Positions 1 to 6,142 are shown, counted from the first letter of the stretch. The stretch: DNA of 7,202 nt from Chloroflexota bacterium (GCA_026389735.1 JAPLHH010000248.1:1-7202), one strand, 5' to 3'. The notes: generated from the sequence alone by a model not told the origin. Made by a program: numbers and translations.

Positions 1-909
1 GACCCCGAGAGTGAGCTCCTGATTACGGTGGGCGTCAGCGAGGGCCTGGACCTCGCCTGCCGTGCCATCCTCGACCCGGAGGACGAGGTCATCATGCCCG
101 ACCCCTGCTACGTTTCCTATAACTCCTGCGTAGTGCTGGCGGGGGGCAAGCCGATTATGGTGCCCACCAGCGAAAAGAATAATTTCGAAATCAGCGCCGC
201 CGACATCGAGGCGCAGATTAACGATAAGACCAAAACCATTATGCTCGGCTATCCGGCCAATCCCACCGGAGCCGTCATGCCCCGGGACAAGCTGGAGCCA
301 ATCGCCGAAGTCGCCCGCCGCCATAACCTGCTCATAATATCCGACGAGATTTACGGGCGGCTGGTCTACGGCGTGGAGCATACCTGCATCGCCACCCTGC
401 CCCACATGAAGGAGAGCACCATCCTGCTGGGCGGCTTTTCCAAAGCCTACGCCATGACCGGCTGGCGCCTCGGCTATGTCGCCGCCAGTAAAGAGGTCAT
501 CGCCGCCATGTTCAAGATTCACCAGTACACCATAATGTGCGCGTCCACTATGGCGCAGGTCGCCGCCATCGAGGCGCTCAAATCGGGCGAGAACGACGTT
601 GCCGCCATGGTCGAGGACTATAACCGCCGAAGGCTTTTTATGGTCAAGGGGCTGCGTAAAATCGGGCTGCCCTGCTTCGAGCCCAGGGGGGCCTTTTACG
701 CTTTTCCATCAATAAAGAGCACGGGACTGACCTCGGAGGAGTTCGCCGAAAAGCTGCTCATGGAGGAAAAGGTCGCCGTCGTGCCCGGTGACGCCTTCGG
801 GCGGTGCGGGGAGGGCTATGTCCGCTGCTGCTACGCCACCTCGCTGGCCGATATCGAGGAGGCTCTTAGCCGGATGGGGCGGTTTGTGGAGAGGCACAGG
901 AAGAGCTAA
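1..909 (+). CDS. PLP-dependent class I/II aminotransferase, 5'-truncated
   Basis: The reading frame is open from the first base, so the gene begins upstream of the window; the GTG at 28 is only an internal valine codon. The 302 visible residues compare with about 385-395 for the family, so roughly 85-90 N-terminal residues are missing. Seen in the fragment: the NPTG motif (Asn about residue 87), the SDEIY motif with the Asp that contacts the pyridine nitrogen (about 115), the Schiff-base lysine in GGFSKAYAMTGWRLGY (about 148), and a late YVR whose Arg is in the place of the carboxylate-binding Arg. These place it in fold type I, subgroup I-alpha, with aspartate and aromatic aminotransferases. 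It would transfer an amino group between an amino acid and a 2-oxoacid in the cytosol; the substrate cannot be read from the sequence. It is richer in G and C than everything downstream and ends 8 bp before the convergent gene at 918. Confidence 0.95.
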   Translation, partial: DPESELLITVGVSEGLDLACRAILDPEDEVIMPDPCYVSYNSCVVLAGGKPIMVPTSEKNNFEISAADIEAQINDKTKTIMLGYPANPTGAVMPRDKLEPIAEVARRHNLLIISDEIYGRLVYGVEHTCIATLPHMKESTILLGGFSKAYAMTGWRLGYVAASKEVIAAMFKIHQYTIMCASTMAQVAAIEALKSGENDVAAMVEDYNRRRLFMVKGLRKIGLPCFEPRGAFYAFPSIKSTGLTSEEFAEKLLMEEKVAVVPGDAFGRCGEGYVRCCYATSLADIEEALSRMGRFVERHRKS

Positions 910-917
910 CGCCCAGG

Positions 918-1346
918 CTACTGAGCCACAACGCGATTGTATTTTACCCTTAATGGTATCCTAGTTAGAAGAGAATCATCGAAATATACATTAAACCAAT
1001 ATAGACCTTCCATTGTAAAAGTAAAAAGCATATTAATAATTTGGTTAACTCCACGCTCTTCGCCTTCCATCTGAACGCTTCGTTTATGAGGAGGCTTGAG
1101 TTCACCAGAAGGTAGTTCTGGGATAGTTTTGAGTTCATGCCGCCCCCGGGCGCGCCCTGATTTAAGCATTATTACCAGTTTCATGGGATAGGTCACAGCT
1201 GGCATTTCCTCAGGCGCATCAGGACGTGCCTCTGTGTGAGTTACTGTGTCTATTATTCGTATTAATGATAGTGCTCCTGTCTTATCTTCAATCACCTGGT
1301 CACATAGCCCTGCCATTTGTATATAAGGACCCTGTTCGAACTGCAT
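918..1346 (-). CDS. Small DUF6941-like protein of unknown function
   Basis: This 142-residue protein has no signal peptide or membrane segment. The N-terminal part reads AGLCDQVIEDKTG followed by SLIRIIDTV, and the C-terminal half holds alternating hydrophobic strands (INMLFTFTMEGLYWFNVYFD). That pattern, a short beta-rich protein with a 'CD.V..D..G..SLI.I.D' start, resembles the DUF6941 family, whose function is unknown; I recognise it by eye only. The ATG at 1346 is supported by a strong GAGGGGG Shine-Dalgarno sequence (1353-1359) six bases upstream. The gene begins 40 bp after the antitoxin stop on the same strand and I see no convincing promoter between them, so co-transcription with the toxin-antitoxin pair is likely. 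It could be a cargo gene or a third component of that operon. Confidence 0.7.
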   Translation of the reverse strand: MQFEQGPYIQMAGLCDQVIEDKTGALSLIRIIDTVTHTEARPDAPEEMPAVTYPMKLVIMLKSGRARGRHELKTIPELPSGELKPPHKRSVQMEGEERGVNQIINMLFTFTMEGLYWFNVYFDDSLLTRIPLRVKYNRVVAQ

Positions 1347-1386
1347 AGTTAACCCCCTCAGTTATTACTAGCCAACCACTTCCATG

Positions 1387-1785
1387 TTAAACGGTTAGCT
1401 TTTCTAGTTCTTGTATCCCCCCTATGACCTTAGCTATCTCTGCTTCTTTAAAGTCAGTATCCCGAGCCCATATAGTGACCAAAAGCGAAGGGTCAGGATA
1501 AGGTAAAAGCGTAGTAGTACCTGTAGTAAGACTAAACCCAAGTATTGCCAAAAGGCTGCCAACTCTCCCCAACGTCGGGTTTGCTTCTCCCCCTTCCAGC
1601 TTAGCTATATATCCTTGAGATACACCAGCCATATTAGCAAGTTCTTTTTGCGTTATTCCTAATTTCACCCTTGCTTGCGCTAAAGTGAGTGCGAAGCTTG
1701 ATTTTGCCTGTGCTGCACCGAATTCTTTTGCAAACTCTGGGTCACGAAGGTTTTGCTCTAAGTCATCTCTAAATACCCTAGTCAT
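1387..1785 (-). CDS. higA: HigA-like XRE-family antitoxin (helix-turn-helix)
   Basis: This 132-residue protein is likely the antitoxin that neutralises the upstream HigB-like toxin and represses the shared promoter. Residues about 35-84 form a Cro/C1-type helix-turn-helix: LAQARVKLGITQKELANMAG, then VSQGYIAKLEGGEANPTL. Residues 1-30 (MTRVFRDDLEQNLRDPEFAK) are typical of the lead-in of HigA-like antitoxins, and the tail (about 88-132) would be the toxin-facing or dimer part. I chose the ATG at 1785 instead of the in-frame TTG at 1800 because GGAGG (1794-1798) lies eight bases before it, and because this ATG overlaps the toxin stop as ATGA, the usual sign of translational coupling. The toxin-first, antitoxin-second order is the HigBA arrangement, reversed from most toxin-antitoxin operons. 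Confidence 0.9.
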   Translation of the reverse strand: MTRVFRDDLEQNLRDPEFAKEFGAAQAKSSFALTLAQARVKLGITQKELANMAGVSQGYIAKLEGGEANPTLGRVGSLLAILGFSLTTGTTTLLPYPDPSLLVTIWARDTDFKEAEIAKVIGGIQELEKLTV

Positions 1786-2132
1786 AGGATTTGCCTCCAA
1801 GATTGATATTCATGAAGCCGAGAACGCGCTATATTAATCTCTCTTGTTTCCCGCTGTCTCTTTTTAGTAAATCCATGTAACAGAATAAAACTATTGCTTA
1901 TTACTTCATGGTAGAGCGCGATACGACAACGTCCGCCTATTAGTTCATAGAAATCCTTATCTCTATTTTGAATGCGTTTCATCATGTTCGTTCGCAGAAG
2001 TATAAGTCCATATTCTTCAAGTCGACTGATCTTATCCATCATTACCGCCTTAGCTTTTATGTCCAAACTATCTAGCCATTCAGTAACAGGCTCATAGCCA
2101 TCGGGGTCGCGGTAGTAATCAATATAGTACAC
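1782..2132 (-). CDS. higB: HigB/RelE-superfamily toxin (phage Gp49-like)
   Basis: This protein of about 116 residues shows the layout of the Gp49-like HigB toxins: an N-terminal strand YYIDYYRDPDGYEPVTEWLDSL (residues 2-23), a helical pair, then FYELIGGRCRIALYH (about 61-75) and FILLHGFTKKRQ (about 82-93). The conserved 'YEL..GR.RI' and 'LLHGF.KK' blocks are the core of the family. Known members are ribosome-dependent mRNA endonucleases that stop translation; here the activity is inferred. Start choice is unusual. The longest frame begins with TTG at 2138, but that T is the last base of a perfect -10 box, so the TTG lies upstream of the expected transcript. The GTG at 2132 sits at the predicted +1 and gives the family-typical start (M/V)YYIDYYRD, so I place the start there as a leaderless initiation. 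The stop overlaps the antitoxin ATG. Confidence 0.85.
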   Translation of the reverse strand: MYYIDYYRDPDGYEPVTEWLDSLDIKAKAVMMDKISRLEEYGLILLRTNMMKRIQNRDKDFYELIGGRCRIALYHEVISNSFILLHGFTKKRQRETREINIARSRLHEYQSWRQIL

Positions 2133-2137
2133 GCTCA

Positions 2138-2166
2138 ATTATAACCCCACAGGTAATATTTGTCAA
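2138..2166 (-). promoter_or_regulatory. Perfect sigma70-type promoter of the toxin-antitoxin operon
   Basis: On the minus strand TTGACA (2161-2166) and TATAAT (2138-2143) are separated by exactly 17 bases, matching both consensus hexamers fully. Transcription would start about 2131-2132, on the GTG proposed as toxin start. I found no clear long inverted repeat here, so an antitoxin operator, expected for this type of operon, is not assigned. Confidence 0.85.
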
Positions 2167-2185
2167 CATTGCATAGTCCATTATA

Positions 2186-2219
2186 TAAAAATCCCCTCTC
2201 CTACTAAAGTGGGAAGGGC
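2186..2219 (-). terminator. Probable intrinsic terminator of the kinase/DUF3037 operon
   Basis: Read on the minus strand, CCCTTCC is followed by a loop of about ten bases and GGAGAGGGG, then ATTTTTATAT. The stem has one mismatch and a G-T pair. A stem followed by a T-rich run about 160 bp after the DUF3037 stop and just before the toxin promoter is the expected place for a terminator that insulates the two operons. The rest of 2139-2380 holds no gene I can support. Confidence 0.5.
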
Positions 2220-2380
2220 AGAATTTATGTAAACTCCCTTAATTTGTGATTTCGCTTGGTCTAATTGTAGCATTTGCATTCACAGTAAGAAACTTTAGGT
2301 TGTTGCGTAATGCCACTGGCCCAATCAAAGACGAGTTTGTAGAGACTTCCTTATTTCAGATACTCAGTTAGGGGTCATAC

Positions 2381-3247
2381 CTAGTGCATCAACTGTGTCC
2401 TTAGGTTGCTCACAAAATCATTGGCAAACTGAAATGGGATAACCTCGATGTCTCCATCCGTTAGAATTCTTCTGGCTTCTGTTGTGCCAGCATATTCATT
2501 GCTATCTTGAGGTAGGGTATGCGTGATAGCATAAGCCTCAATGGAGTGATTTCCCCGTATCTGAGCAGCGTCTCTGACATCCTTGATGCGACCTCGGAGA
2601 ATCATGGCTTGGTCTATTTTATGCTCCTCCTCAGAAGCATCCAATGCGAGGCTCTGATAGATGGAAATATTATGATTATCACTTCCAAAATCAAACTGCC
2701 ATCCGTCCTCTTTTATCTTGCCAGGGAGAGTAAATTGGTACTGCACTAGTCGTGCTACAAGAAGTTGAGACTTATCAAAAAGCATATAAAGCTTGTTTCT
2801 GAGCCGAGCAGGACCAATTCTCTGTGGCTTTATTTCGTGGGGTCTTTCGGCAACAAAAGTATGGAATAGATGTTCCAATTCCTGAACTGGGTCAGTAGTT
2901 AACGTTCCCCTTGGTGCGGTGAACTGAAATCTGTTCCCATATTGAGCTGCCACCTCATCAAGGAATTGTGGTTCAATGACGGACTGGTGTTCTGGGGGTT
3001 CGGGAATAAACGGCAAGCCAAATGGATTAGAAAATGCCCCAATCTTATCGTTAAATTCTTTACAAAACGCTCTTAATAGATGAGCCTCTACTTCTGGTCG
3101 AGCCCACGTTATTCGCCTAAAGTCCGTTAAGAAACGAGATGCTATGAACTTGCGTGACGGACATTGCAATATCACTCCTATATTTAGAGGCTCATCACGG
3201 ATGGGGTCTGAAACAAATTTGGCTATTACGTATCTACAAGCGTCCAT
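2381..3247 (-). CDS. DUF3037 family protein
   Basis: This 288-residue protein starts YVIAKFVSDPIRDEPLNIGV (from residue 6), the signature of DUF3037: a strand, 'D..R.E..NIGV', then 'ASRF'. It has no signal peptide or membrane segment and its biochemical function is unknown. I chose the ATG at 3247 because GAGGAGG (3257-3263) lies nine bases upstream; the longer frame begins with TTG at 3274 inside the end of the kinase gene and has no such site. It begins 19 bp after the kinase stop, so the two are almost certainly co-transcribed. DUF3037 genes are often found beside HipA-like kinase genes, and this pair repeats that association, which suggests the two proteins work together. The length of about 290 residues exceeds the core domain and leaves a C-terminal part (about 130-288) whose role I cannot name. 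Confidence 0.85.
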   Translation of the reverse strand: MDACRYVIAKFVSDPIRDEPLNIGVILQCPSRKFIASRFLTDFRRITWARPEVEAHLLRAFCKEFNDKIGAFSNPFGLPFIPEPPEHQSVIEPQFLDEVAAQYGNRFQFTAPRGTLTTDPVQELEHLFHTFVAERPHEIKPQRIGPARLRNKLYMLFDKSQLLVARLVQYQFTLPGKIKEDGWQFDFGSDNHNISIYQSLALDASEEEHKIDQAMILRGRIKDVRDAAQIRGNHSIEAYAITHTLPQDSNEYAGTTEARRILTDGDIEVIPFQFANDFVSNLRTQLMH

Positions 3248-3266
3248 TGTTCTTTCCCTCCTCGCT

Positions 3267-4088
3267 TCATGCAAAACTTGACTCTATGACTTGGCGTACC
3301 AACTTCTTGCGTTGCTGGAGAAAGTTAATCAAAGCTATCGCTTCCTGATGATTCAAGTTCCACTCATTAGGCACTGTAGATATTGTTGATTCTATTGTTT
3401 CGTCGGGAACTAGTTCTAGCGCATTTAGAAAAGACTGAAATGCAGATTTACCAATAACCAATGGCCTAAATAGGCGATTGTAACCACGTAGCTTCAATGT
3501 GTTTGTTTTACCTACAAGTTCATTGGCTGTCCAGTTGGATGAACCGATTTTGCCAAAATCTATCGCATACAATGTGTACCGTGAACGTAAAGGTCCCGGG
3601 CTAACCATGATATTTGAGAAATTCCTATCCCTATCGTCCCGATCGGGGTTATCAATCCATGTATCCATAACTATTATTCCTGGAATCGTATGAGCATTGT
3701 CCAAGTGTTCCATTTGATAACGGGTAGGATTGTTGTTTGCCCTCTCAATGTAATTGCTCCCAAACGATAACCCGGCCTGTATCTTTGTTGTAGTGCCCGG
3801 AACCACAATGCTCTCAATTTCCAATAGTTCTTCATCTAGAATTACTAGGCTACAGTCTGGGGTGGTTAAGCCCAGAAGCTTTGCAAGATTGGATGCTACC
3901 CATTCGTTCACCAATATTCTGAGCCCCTGCGGATTATTTTTATACTTCACCAACCACCGCTTGCCATCAGTTGTCTCAAACACTACCGGCTTGGAATTGC
4001 CACTCGATAATTTTGTAAGGTATGTCTTGGCTTGTCTAATAATAGGTTTCTGTCCATGCGATTCTCCTATTAGGGTGGCAAATGGCAT
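3267..4088 (-). CDS. HipA-like kinase family protein
   Basis: This 273-residue protein resembles the short HipA-like kinases (HipA_2 type), which lack the N-terminal subdomain of classical HipA. Visible elements in order: WLVKY with the likely ATP-binding Lys (K48), NEWVAS with Glu62 as its possible partner, a catalytic-loop-like NPDRDDRDRNFSNIMV (147-162; D149, N156 and N159 are candidates), and AIDFGK (176-180; D177 a likely metal ligand). Classical HipA phosphorylates glutamyl-tRNA synthetase; the substrate here is unknown. The start is the ATG at 4088, preceded by AGGAGAGGAG (4093-4102). The upstream in-frame ATG at 4127 lies ahead of the promoter at 4111-4119 and would not be on its transcript. 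It is followed 19 bp later by DUF3037 and preceded by an AbrB-like gene, a toxin-antitoxin-like setting, though no classical HipB is present. Confidence 0.82.
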   Translation of the reverse strand: MPFATLIGESHGQKPIIRQAKTYLTKLSSGNSKPVVFETTDGKRWLVKYKNNPQGLRILVNEWVASNLAKLLGLTTPDCSLVILDEELLEIESIVVPGTTTKIQAGLSFGSNYIERANNNPTRYQMEHLDNAHTIPGIIVMDTWIDNPDRDDRDRNFSNIMVSPGPLRSRYTLYAIDFGKIGSSNWTANELVGKTNTLKLRGYNRLFRPLVIGKSAFQSFLNALELVPDETIESTISTVPNEWNLNHQEAIALINFLQQRKKLVRQVIESSFA

Positions 4089-4110
4089 CAGACTCCTCTC
4101 CTGTCGCCTT

Positions 4111-4119
4111 ATTATACCA
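4111..4119 (-). promoter_or_regulatory. Extended -10 promoter of the kinase gene
   Basis: The minus strand reads TGGTATAAT, a consensus -10 with the TG extension. No good -35 is found 16-18 bases upstream, as is usual for extended -10 promoters. The expected start near 4104 gives a leader of about 16 bases that is almost all Shine-Dalgarno, so the kinase and DUF3037 could be expressed apart from the AbrB gene. Confidence 0.6.
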
Positions 4120-4153
4120 CCCCCCATCTACCTATTACTCAGCGTGTTGCGTC

Positions 4154-4399
4154 TCACCTCCGTTTTGACTTATCACTGGAGTTGCTGGAATACGCCTTCA
4201 TGCTCGATGTCATCTTAATATCCTTACCCACGGATGTAAGGCAGTCTATTATCATATCAAGGTCAGTACTGGGGCGAACAATGACTAAGACTGGTCCGTA
4301 ACCGAACATGTCAACTTCACCCTCAAACCCGTCTTCAATCAACACCTTAGGGAGATAAATTATACCTGTTTTGGGGTTTATTTTTATCCGTGCTCTCAT
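4154..4399 (-). CDS. AbrB/MazE-like swapped-hairpin DNA-binding protein
   Basis: This 81-residue protein begins MRARIKINPKTGIIYLPKVL, continues with FEGEVDMFGYGPVLVIVRP, and so gives the four short strands and 'G.I.LPK' motif of the AbrB/SpoVT fold (residues about 3-45), followed by a helix (47-60) and a polar Ser/Lys-rich tail. Such proteins are dimeric DNA-binding regulators, and many are antitoxins of toxin-antitoxin operons. AGGTGA (4404-4409) lies four bases before the ATG. A strong promoter and repeated sequence lie just upstream, which fits autoregulation. Its position first in line before a HipA-like kinase suggests it may be the regulator or antitoxin of that module; the 65-bp gap and the internal promoter leave room for independent expression. 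Confidence 0.8.
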   Translation of the reverse strand: MRARIKINPKTGIIYLPKVLIEDGFEGEVDMFGYGPVLVIVRPSTDLDMIIDCLTSVGKDIKMTSSMKAYSSNSSDKSKRR

Positions 4400-4422
4400 T
4401 GGTCACCTAGTTCTTGTATTTA

Positions 4423-4441
4423 CCATTGATTATAAATGGTT
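4423..4441. repeat. 6-bp inverted repeat over the -10 box (candidate operator)
   Basis: ACCATT (4423-4428) and AATGGT (4436-4441) are perfect inverted copies around a 7-bp centre that contains most of the TATAAT of the AbrB-gene promoter. A dimeric regulator bound here would block RNA polymerase. The arms are short, so chance cannot be excluded. Confidence 0.4.
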
Positions 4442-4459
4442 AAACAGTGGTTTGTCAAT
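4430..4459 (-). promoter_or_regulatory. Strong sigma70-type promoter of the AbrB-like gene
   Basis: TTGACA (4454-4459) and TATAAT (4430-4435) on the minus strand, both perfect, are spaced by 18 bases. Transcription is expected near 4423, giving a leader of about 24 bases that contains the ribosome-binding site. The promoter is covered by the repeats listed separately. Confidence 0.78.
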
Positions 4460-4480
4460 GGATAAACGGTCGGTTATACA
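4437..4480. repeat. Four degenerate 11-bp direct repeats at the promoter
   Basis: Four successive 11-bp units on the + strand, ATGGTTAAACA, GTGGTTTGTCA, ATGGATAAACG and GTCGGTTATAC, share a G at position 4 and mostly NTGG.T at the start. Units 1 and 3 match at 9 of 11 positions. One unit per helical turn over and upstream of the -35 box would suit cooperative binding on one DNA face. The similarity of unit 4 is weak. Confidence 0.4.
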
Positions 4481-4593
4481 TATTAGAAACGATAAAACTC
4501 TAAACGGAGTATTTTGCTTACCAACCACAACCGAGGCAAAACCTGAGTCAGAAAACACTTGACAAATTGTTCTCTATAGGCTTTGCAGCATGT

Positions 4594-5850
4594 TTAAGCA
4601 ATCCTCCGTGTGCAAGCCCTTATATTACCGTTGCAGACGTGATTCCCATTAGCCTCAGCCAAAGCCGTGAGTGCGAGGGAAAGCACGCTCATAAGACAAT
4701 GGAGCCTCACTTTCTGTAGTCCTCGGTGACAGTGAGAGTTTAACCTCCGATGGTCAATAAGCCGGGAAAATACTCTCTCGATTGAGCTTCTCTTGGAATA
4801 TGTTTCAGCCCACTCTTCGCTATCCCGAGGAATCGTGCAATAGCGACGGTATTCCCAAAGTGGCCTTAGCCAAACTACTCTCAGCGAGCACTTATGGGAG
4901 AGAGGGCAAGTCAATTTCCCAGCTTTAGCCGGACAAACATATTTCATGCCCTTTTTCTTGTCATGCCCAAGCAGTAACAGCGACAGGTTGGCTTGGCAAT
5001 GAGGCATTCCTGTTGCATCGAGAGTATACCTAGCATCTGCCTTTTTGCTATCACCTTTCATCTTTATGATGGGGATCGACCCAGAGTCATATATGGCTTT
5101 GTAATTGTAGCCAGCATCATATCCCTTGTCAGCGGCTATATGCCAAGGCTTAAACCAACTGAATTTGTTCTTAGCCTTATTCAGCAAGGGTATCAACTGG
5201 GTAACGTCCGCTTCCCTGGCATGAGTTACCTCAAAAGCTATGGGTAGTTCCCAGGCAGTACAGGTCAGAAGCTGGAGCTTAAATCCCCATCGCCAGATTT
5301 TGCGAATATTGCCTTCTTTAACCATGAAGCCCGCCTCAGGGTCGGACCTATCCTTCTTACCTGGGTTAGAGTGGCTTTTTACCGAGGTAGAGTCGATAGC
5401 AACCGTAATGCCGAAGTCCGGCAGACGCTTAGCAAGTTGGTCAACAATCCTGTCGGAAAACCTTTCGACTATATCTTGATGGCTCGCTAACGAACAGACA
5501 AATCGGTCAAAAGTTCGACGGTCAGGCAAAGGCTTATCCATATTAAAGCCACAAATCTCAACGAGGTCCGAGTGTCTTTCCAAGTGCCTGATTAGGTCAT
5601 TGGTGCAGTCCATATTAAGAATGAAACTTAGTAAATACGCTCTCCATAGCGGCTCCATCAAGTAGCCCGAATCTAGGTGGTGTTTCATCCTCTGTAAGTC
5701 ACGGCGCAGTTGTTCATCCGGCAGATGGCTTATAAGAGTTTTAAGTTCTTCTGATGCATTGTCGCCATTTCGTCTGCGATGCGCTTCGCCTATTAAGCAT
5801 TGACGATAGGCAGCATTTGTTGTATCATTAAAAGTGATTGGGTGGTTCAT
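4594..5850 (-). CDS. DDE transposase, IS4/IS5/IS1182 superfamily
   Basis: This intact 418-residue transposase has a helical N-terminal part (1-110) with LPDRRTFDRF (108-117), then the RNase H-like catalytic core. First Asp in AIDSTSVKSHS (D153), second Asp in ADKGYD (D241), and the Glu in SSIERVFSR (E358), with the YREK-like 'R..IER.F' signature of these families. A cysteine-rich insert lies between the last two (YVCPAKAGKLTCPLSHKC, 304-321), as in IS1182-like enzymes. It would cut and paste its own element through terminal inverted repeats. The ATG at 5850 has a perfect AGGAGG (5858-5863) at seven bases. I see no frameshift or missing catalytic residue, so it may be active. Family assignment within the superfamily is uncertain. 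Confidence 0.9.
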   Translation of the reverse strand: MNHPITFNDTTNAAYRQCLIGEAHRRRNGDNASEELKTLISHLPDEQLRRDLQRMKHHLDSGYLMEPLWRAYLLSFILNMDCTNDLIRHLERHSDLVEICGFNMDKPLPDRRTFDRFVCSLASHQDIVERFSDRIVDQLAKRLPDFGITVAIDSTSVKSHSNPGKKDRSDPEAGFMVKEGNIRKIWRWGFKLQLLTCTAWELPIAFEVTHAREADVTQLIPLLNKAKNKFSWFKPWHIAADKGYDAGYNYKAIYDSGSIPIIKMKGDSKKADARYTLDATGMPHCQANLSLLLLGHDKKKGMKYVCPAKAGKLTCPLSHKCSLRVVWLRPLWEYRRYCTIPRDSEEWAETYSKRSSIERVFSRLIDHRRLNSHCHRGLQKVRLHCLMSVLSLALTALAEANGNHVCNGNIRACTRRIA

Positions 5851-5903
5851 GACTGGGCCTCCTAGTCACGCTCCCGTTTAGCTCTAACCGGCGGTGGGAG
5901 CGT
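4594..5903 (-). mobile_element. Insertion sequence; ends not resolved
   Basis: The transposase gene implies an insertion sequence of at least its length. I compared the DNA after the stop (4400-4593) with the complement of the DNA before the start (5851-6110) and found no convincing terminal inverted repeats or target duplication. The stated limits cover only the gene and the upstream hairpin and are a minimum estimate. Neither flank shows an obviously interrupted gene. Confidence 0.5.
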
Positions 5904-5912
5904 TCCTTTTTT
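5868..5912 (+). terminator. Hairpin with T-run upstream of the transposase gene
   Basis: ACGCTCCC (5868-5875) and GGGAGCGT (5896-5903) form a perfect 8-bp GC-rich stem, followed on the + strand by TCC and six T (5907-5912): a standard intrinsic terminator for rightward transcripts. No + strand gene needs it, so it may stop antisense transcription leaving the element. In the minus direction the same stem ends four bases before the transposase Shine-Dalgarno site and could damp translation from read-through transcripts. Confidence 0.6.
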
Positions 5913-5915
5913 ATG

Positions 5916-6110
5916 CTATTTTCTTTGTTCCTTCCCGTTAATTGATTCCCAATGGTTTTTAAGAGTGGTCTGATAAGCTGCTAGTCGGGCATCTAGTGCT
6001 TTAATGCGTTCTTCAGCTTCAGAGTGCCTTTGTTCCCAAAGTTTCCGTTCGCTTAGAACCTTATTAATGAGTTTTTGTATCCCCGATTCTGTATCACCGT
6101 TGTTAGCCAT
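5916..6110 (-). CDS. Small helical (coiled-coil-like) protein of unknown function
   Basis: This 64-residue charged protein is predicted by eye to be nearly all helix: from residue 9 to about 58 it carries heptad-like hydrophobics within a run rich in Glu, Lys and Arg (IQKLINKVLSERKLWEQ, then AEERIKALDARLAAYQ). I do not recognise a family. An in-frame stop lies six codons before the ATG at 6110, so this is the only possible start; AAGGGAT about ten bases upstream is a modest ribosome-binding site. It follows the zinc-ribbon gene by 32 bp on the same strand and has no promoter of its own that I can see, so the two are probably one transcript. A short helical partner or oligomerisation protein is possible; it could also be a non-functional frame. 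Confidence 0.55.
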   Translation of the reverse strand: MANNGDTESGIQKLINKVLSERKLWEQRHSEAEERIKALDARLAAYQTTLKNHWESINGKEQRK

Positions 6111-6142
6111 ATCAGACTTATCCCTTTAATTCCATGTCGGTA

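Noticed and set aside
909..930. Short GGCT/AGCC inverted repeat between the convergent genes, considered as a terminator
   Set aside because: The stem is only four base pairs and is not followed by a T-run on either strand.
2239..2316. 25-codon GTG frame on the - strand in the intergenic region
   Set aside because: No ribosome-binding site, no motif and no promoter; could be a gene remnant but cannot be supported.
2519..2749. Open frame of 76 codons on the + strand
   Set aside because: Shadow of the DUF3037 gene; no recognisable protein pattern and no promoter.
3754..4218. Open frame of 154 codons on the + strand
   Set aside because: It is antisense to the HipA-like kinase and the AbrB-like gene, which both have motifs, ribosome-binding sites and promoters; its translation shows no domain.
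4437..4480. 11-bp repeats considered as a CRISPR array or plasmid iterons
   Set aside because: Units are contiguous with no spacers, too short for CRISPR, and no Rep gene or AT-rich origin pattern is near; a promoter operator explains them better.
4512..4541. TTTTGC/GCAAAA inverted repeat, considered as an insertion sequence end or terminator
   Set aside because: Only 6 bp arms with an 18-bp loop, and no matching sequence on the other side of the transposase gene.
4559..4564. TTGACA on the + strand downstream of the transposase gene, considered as a promoter
   Set aside because: No -10 box at 16-19 bases spacing, and the only downstream sequence is antisense transposase.
4993..5479. Two + strand open frames (4993-5247 and 5240-5479)
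   Set aside because: Both lie antisense to the intact transposase catalytic core and have no domain features.
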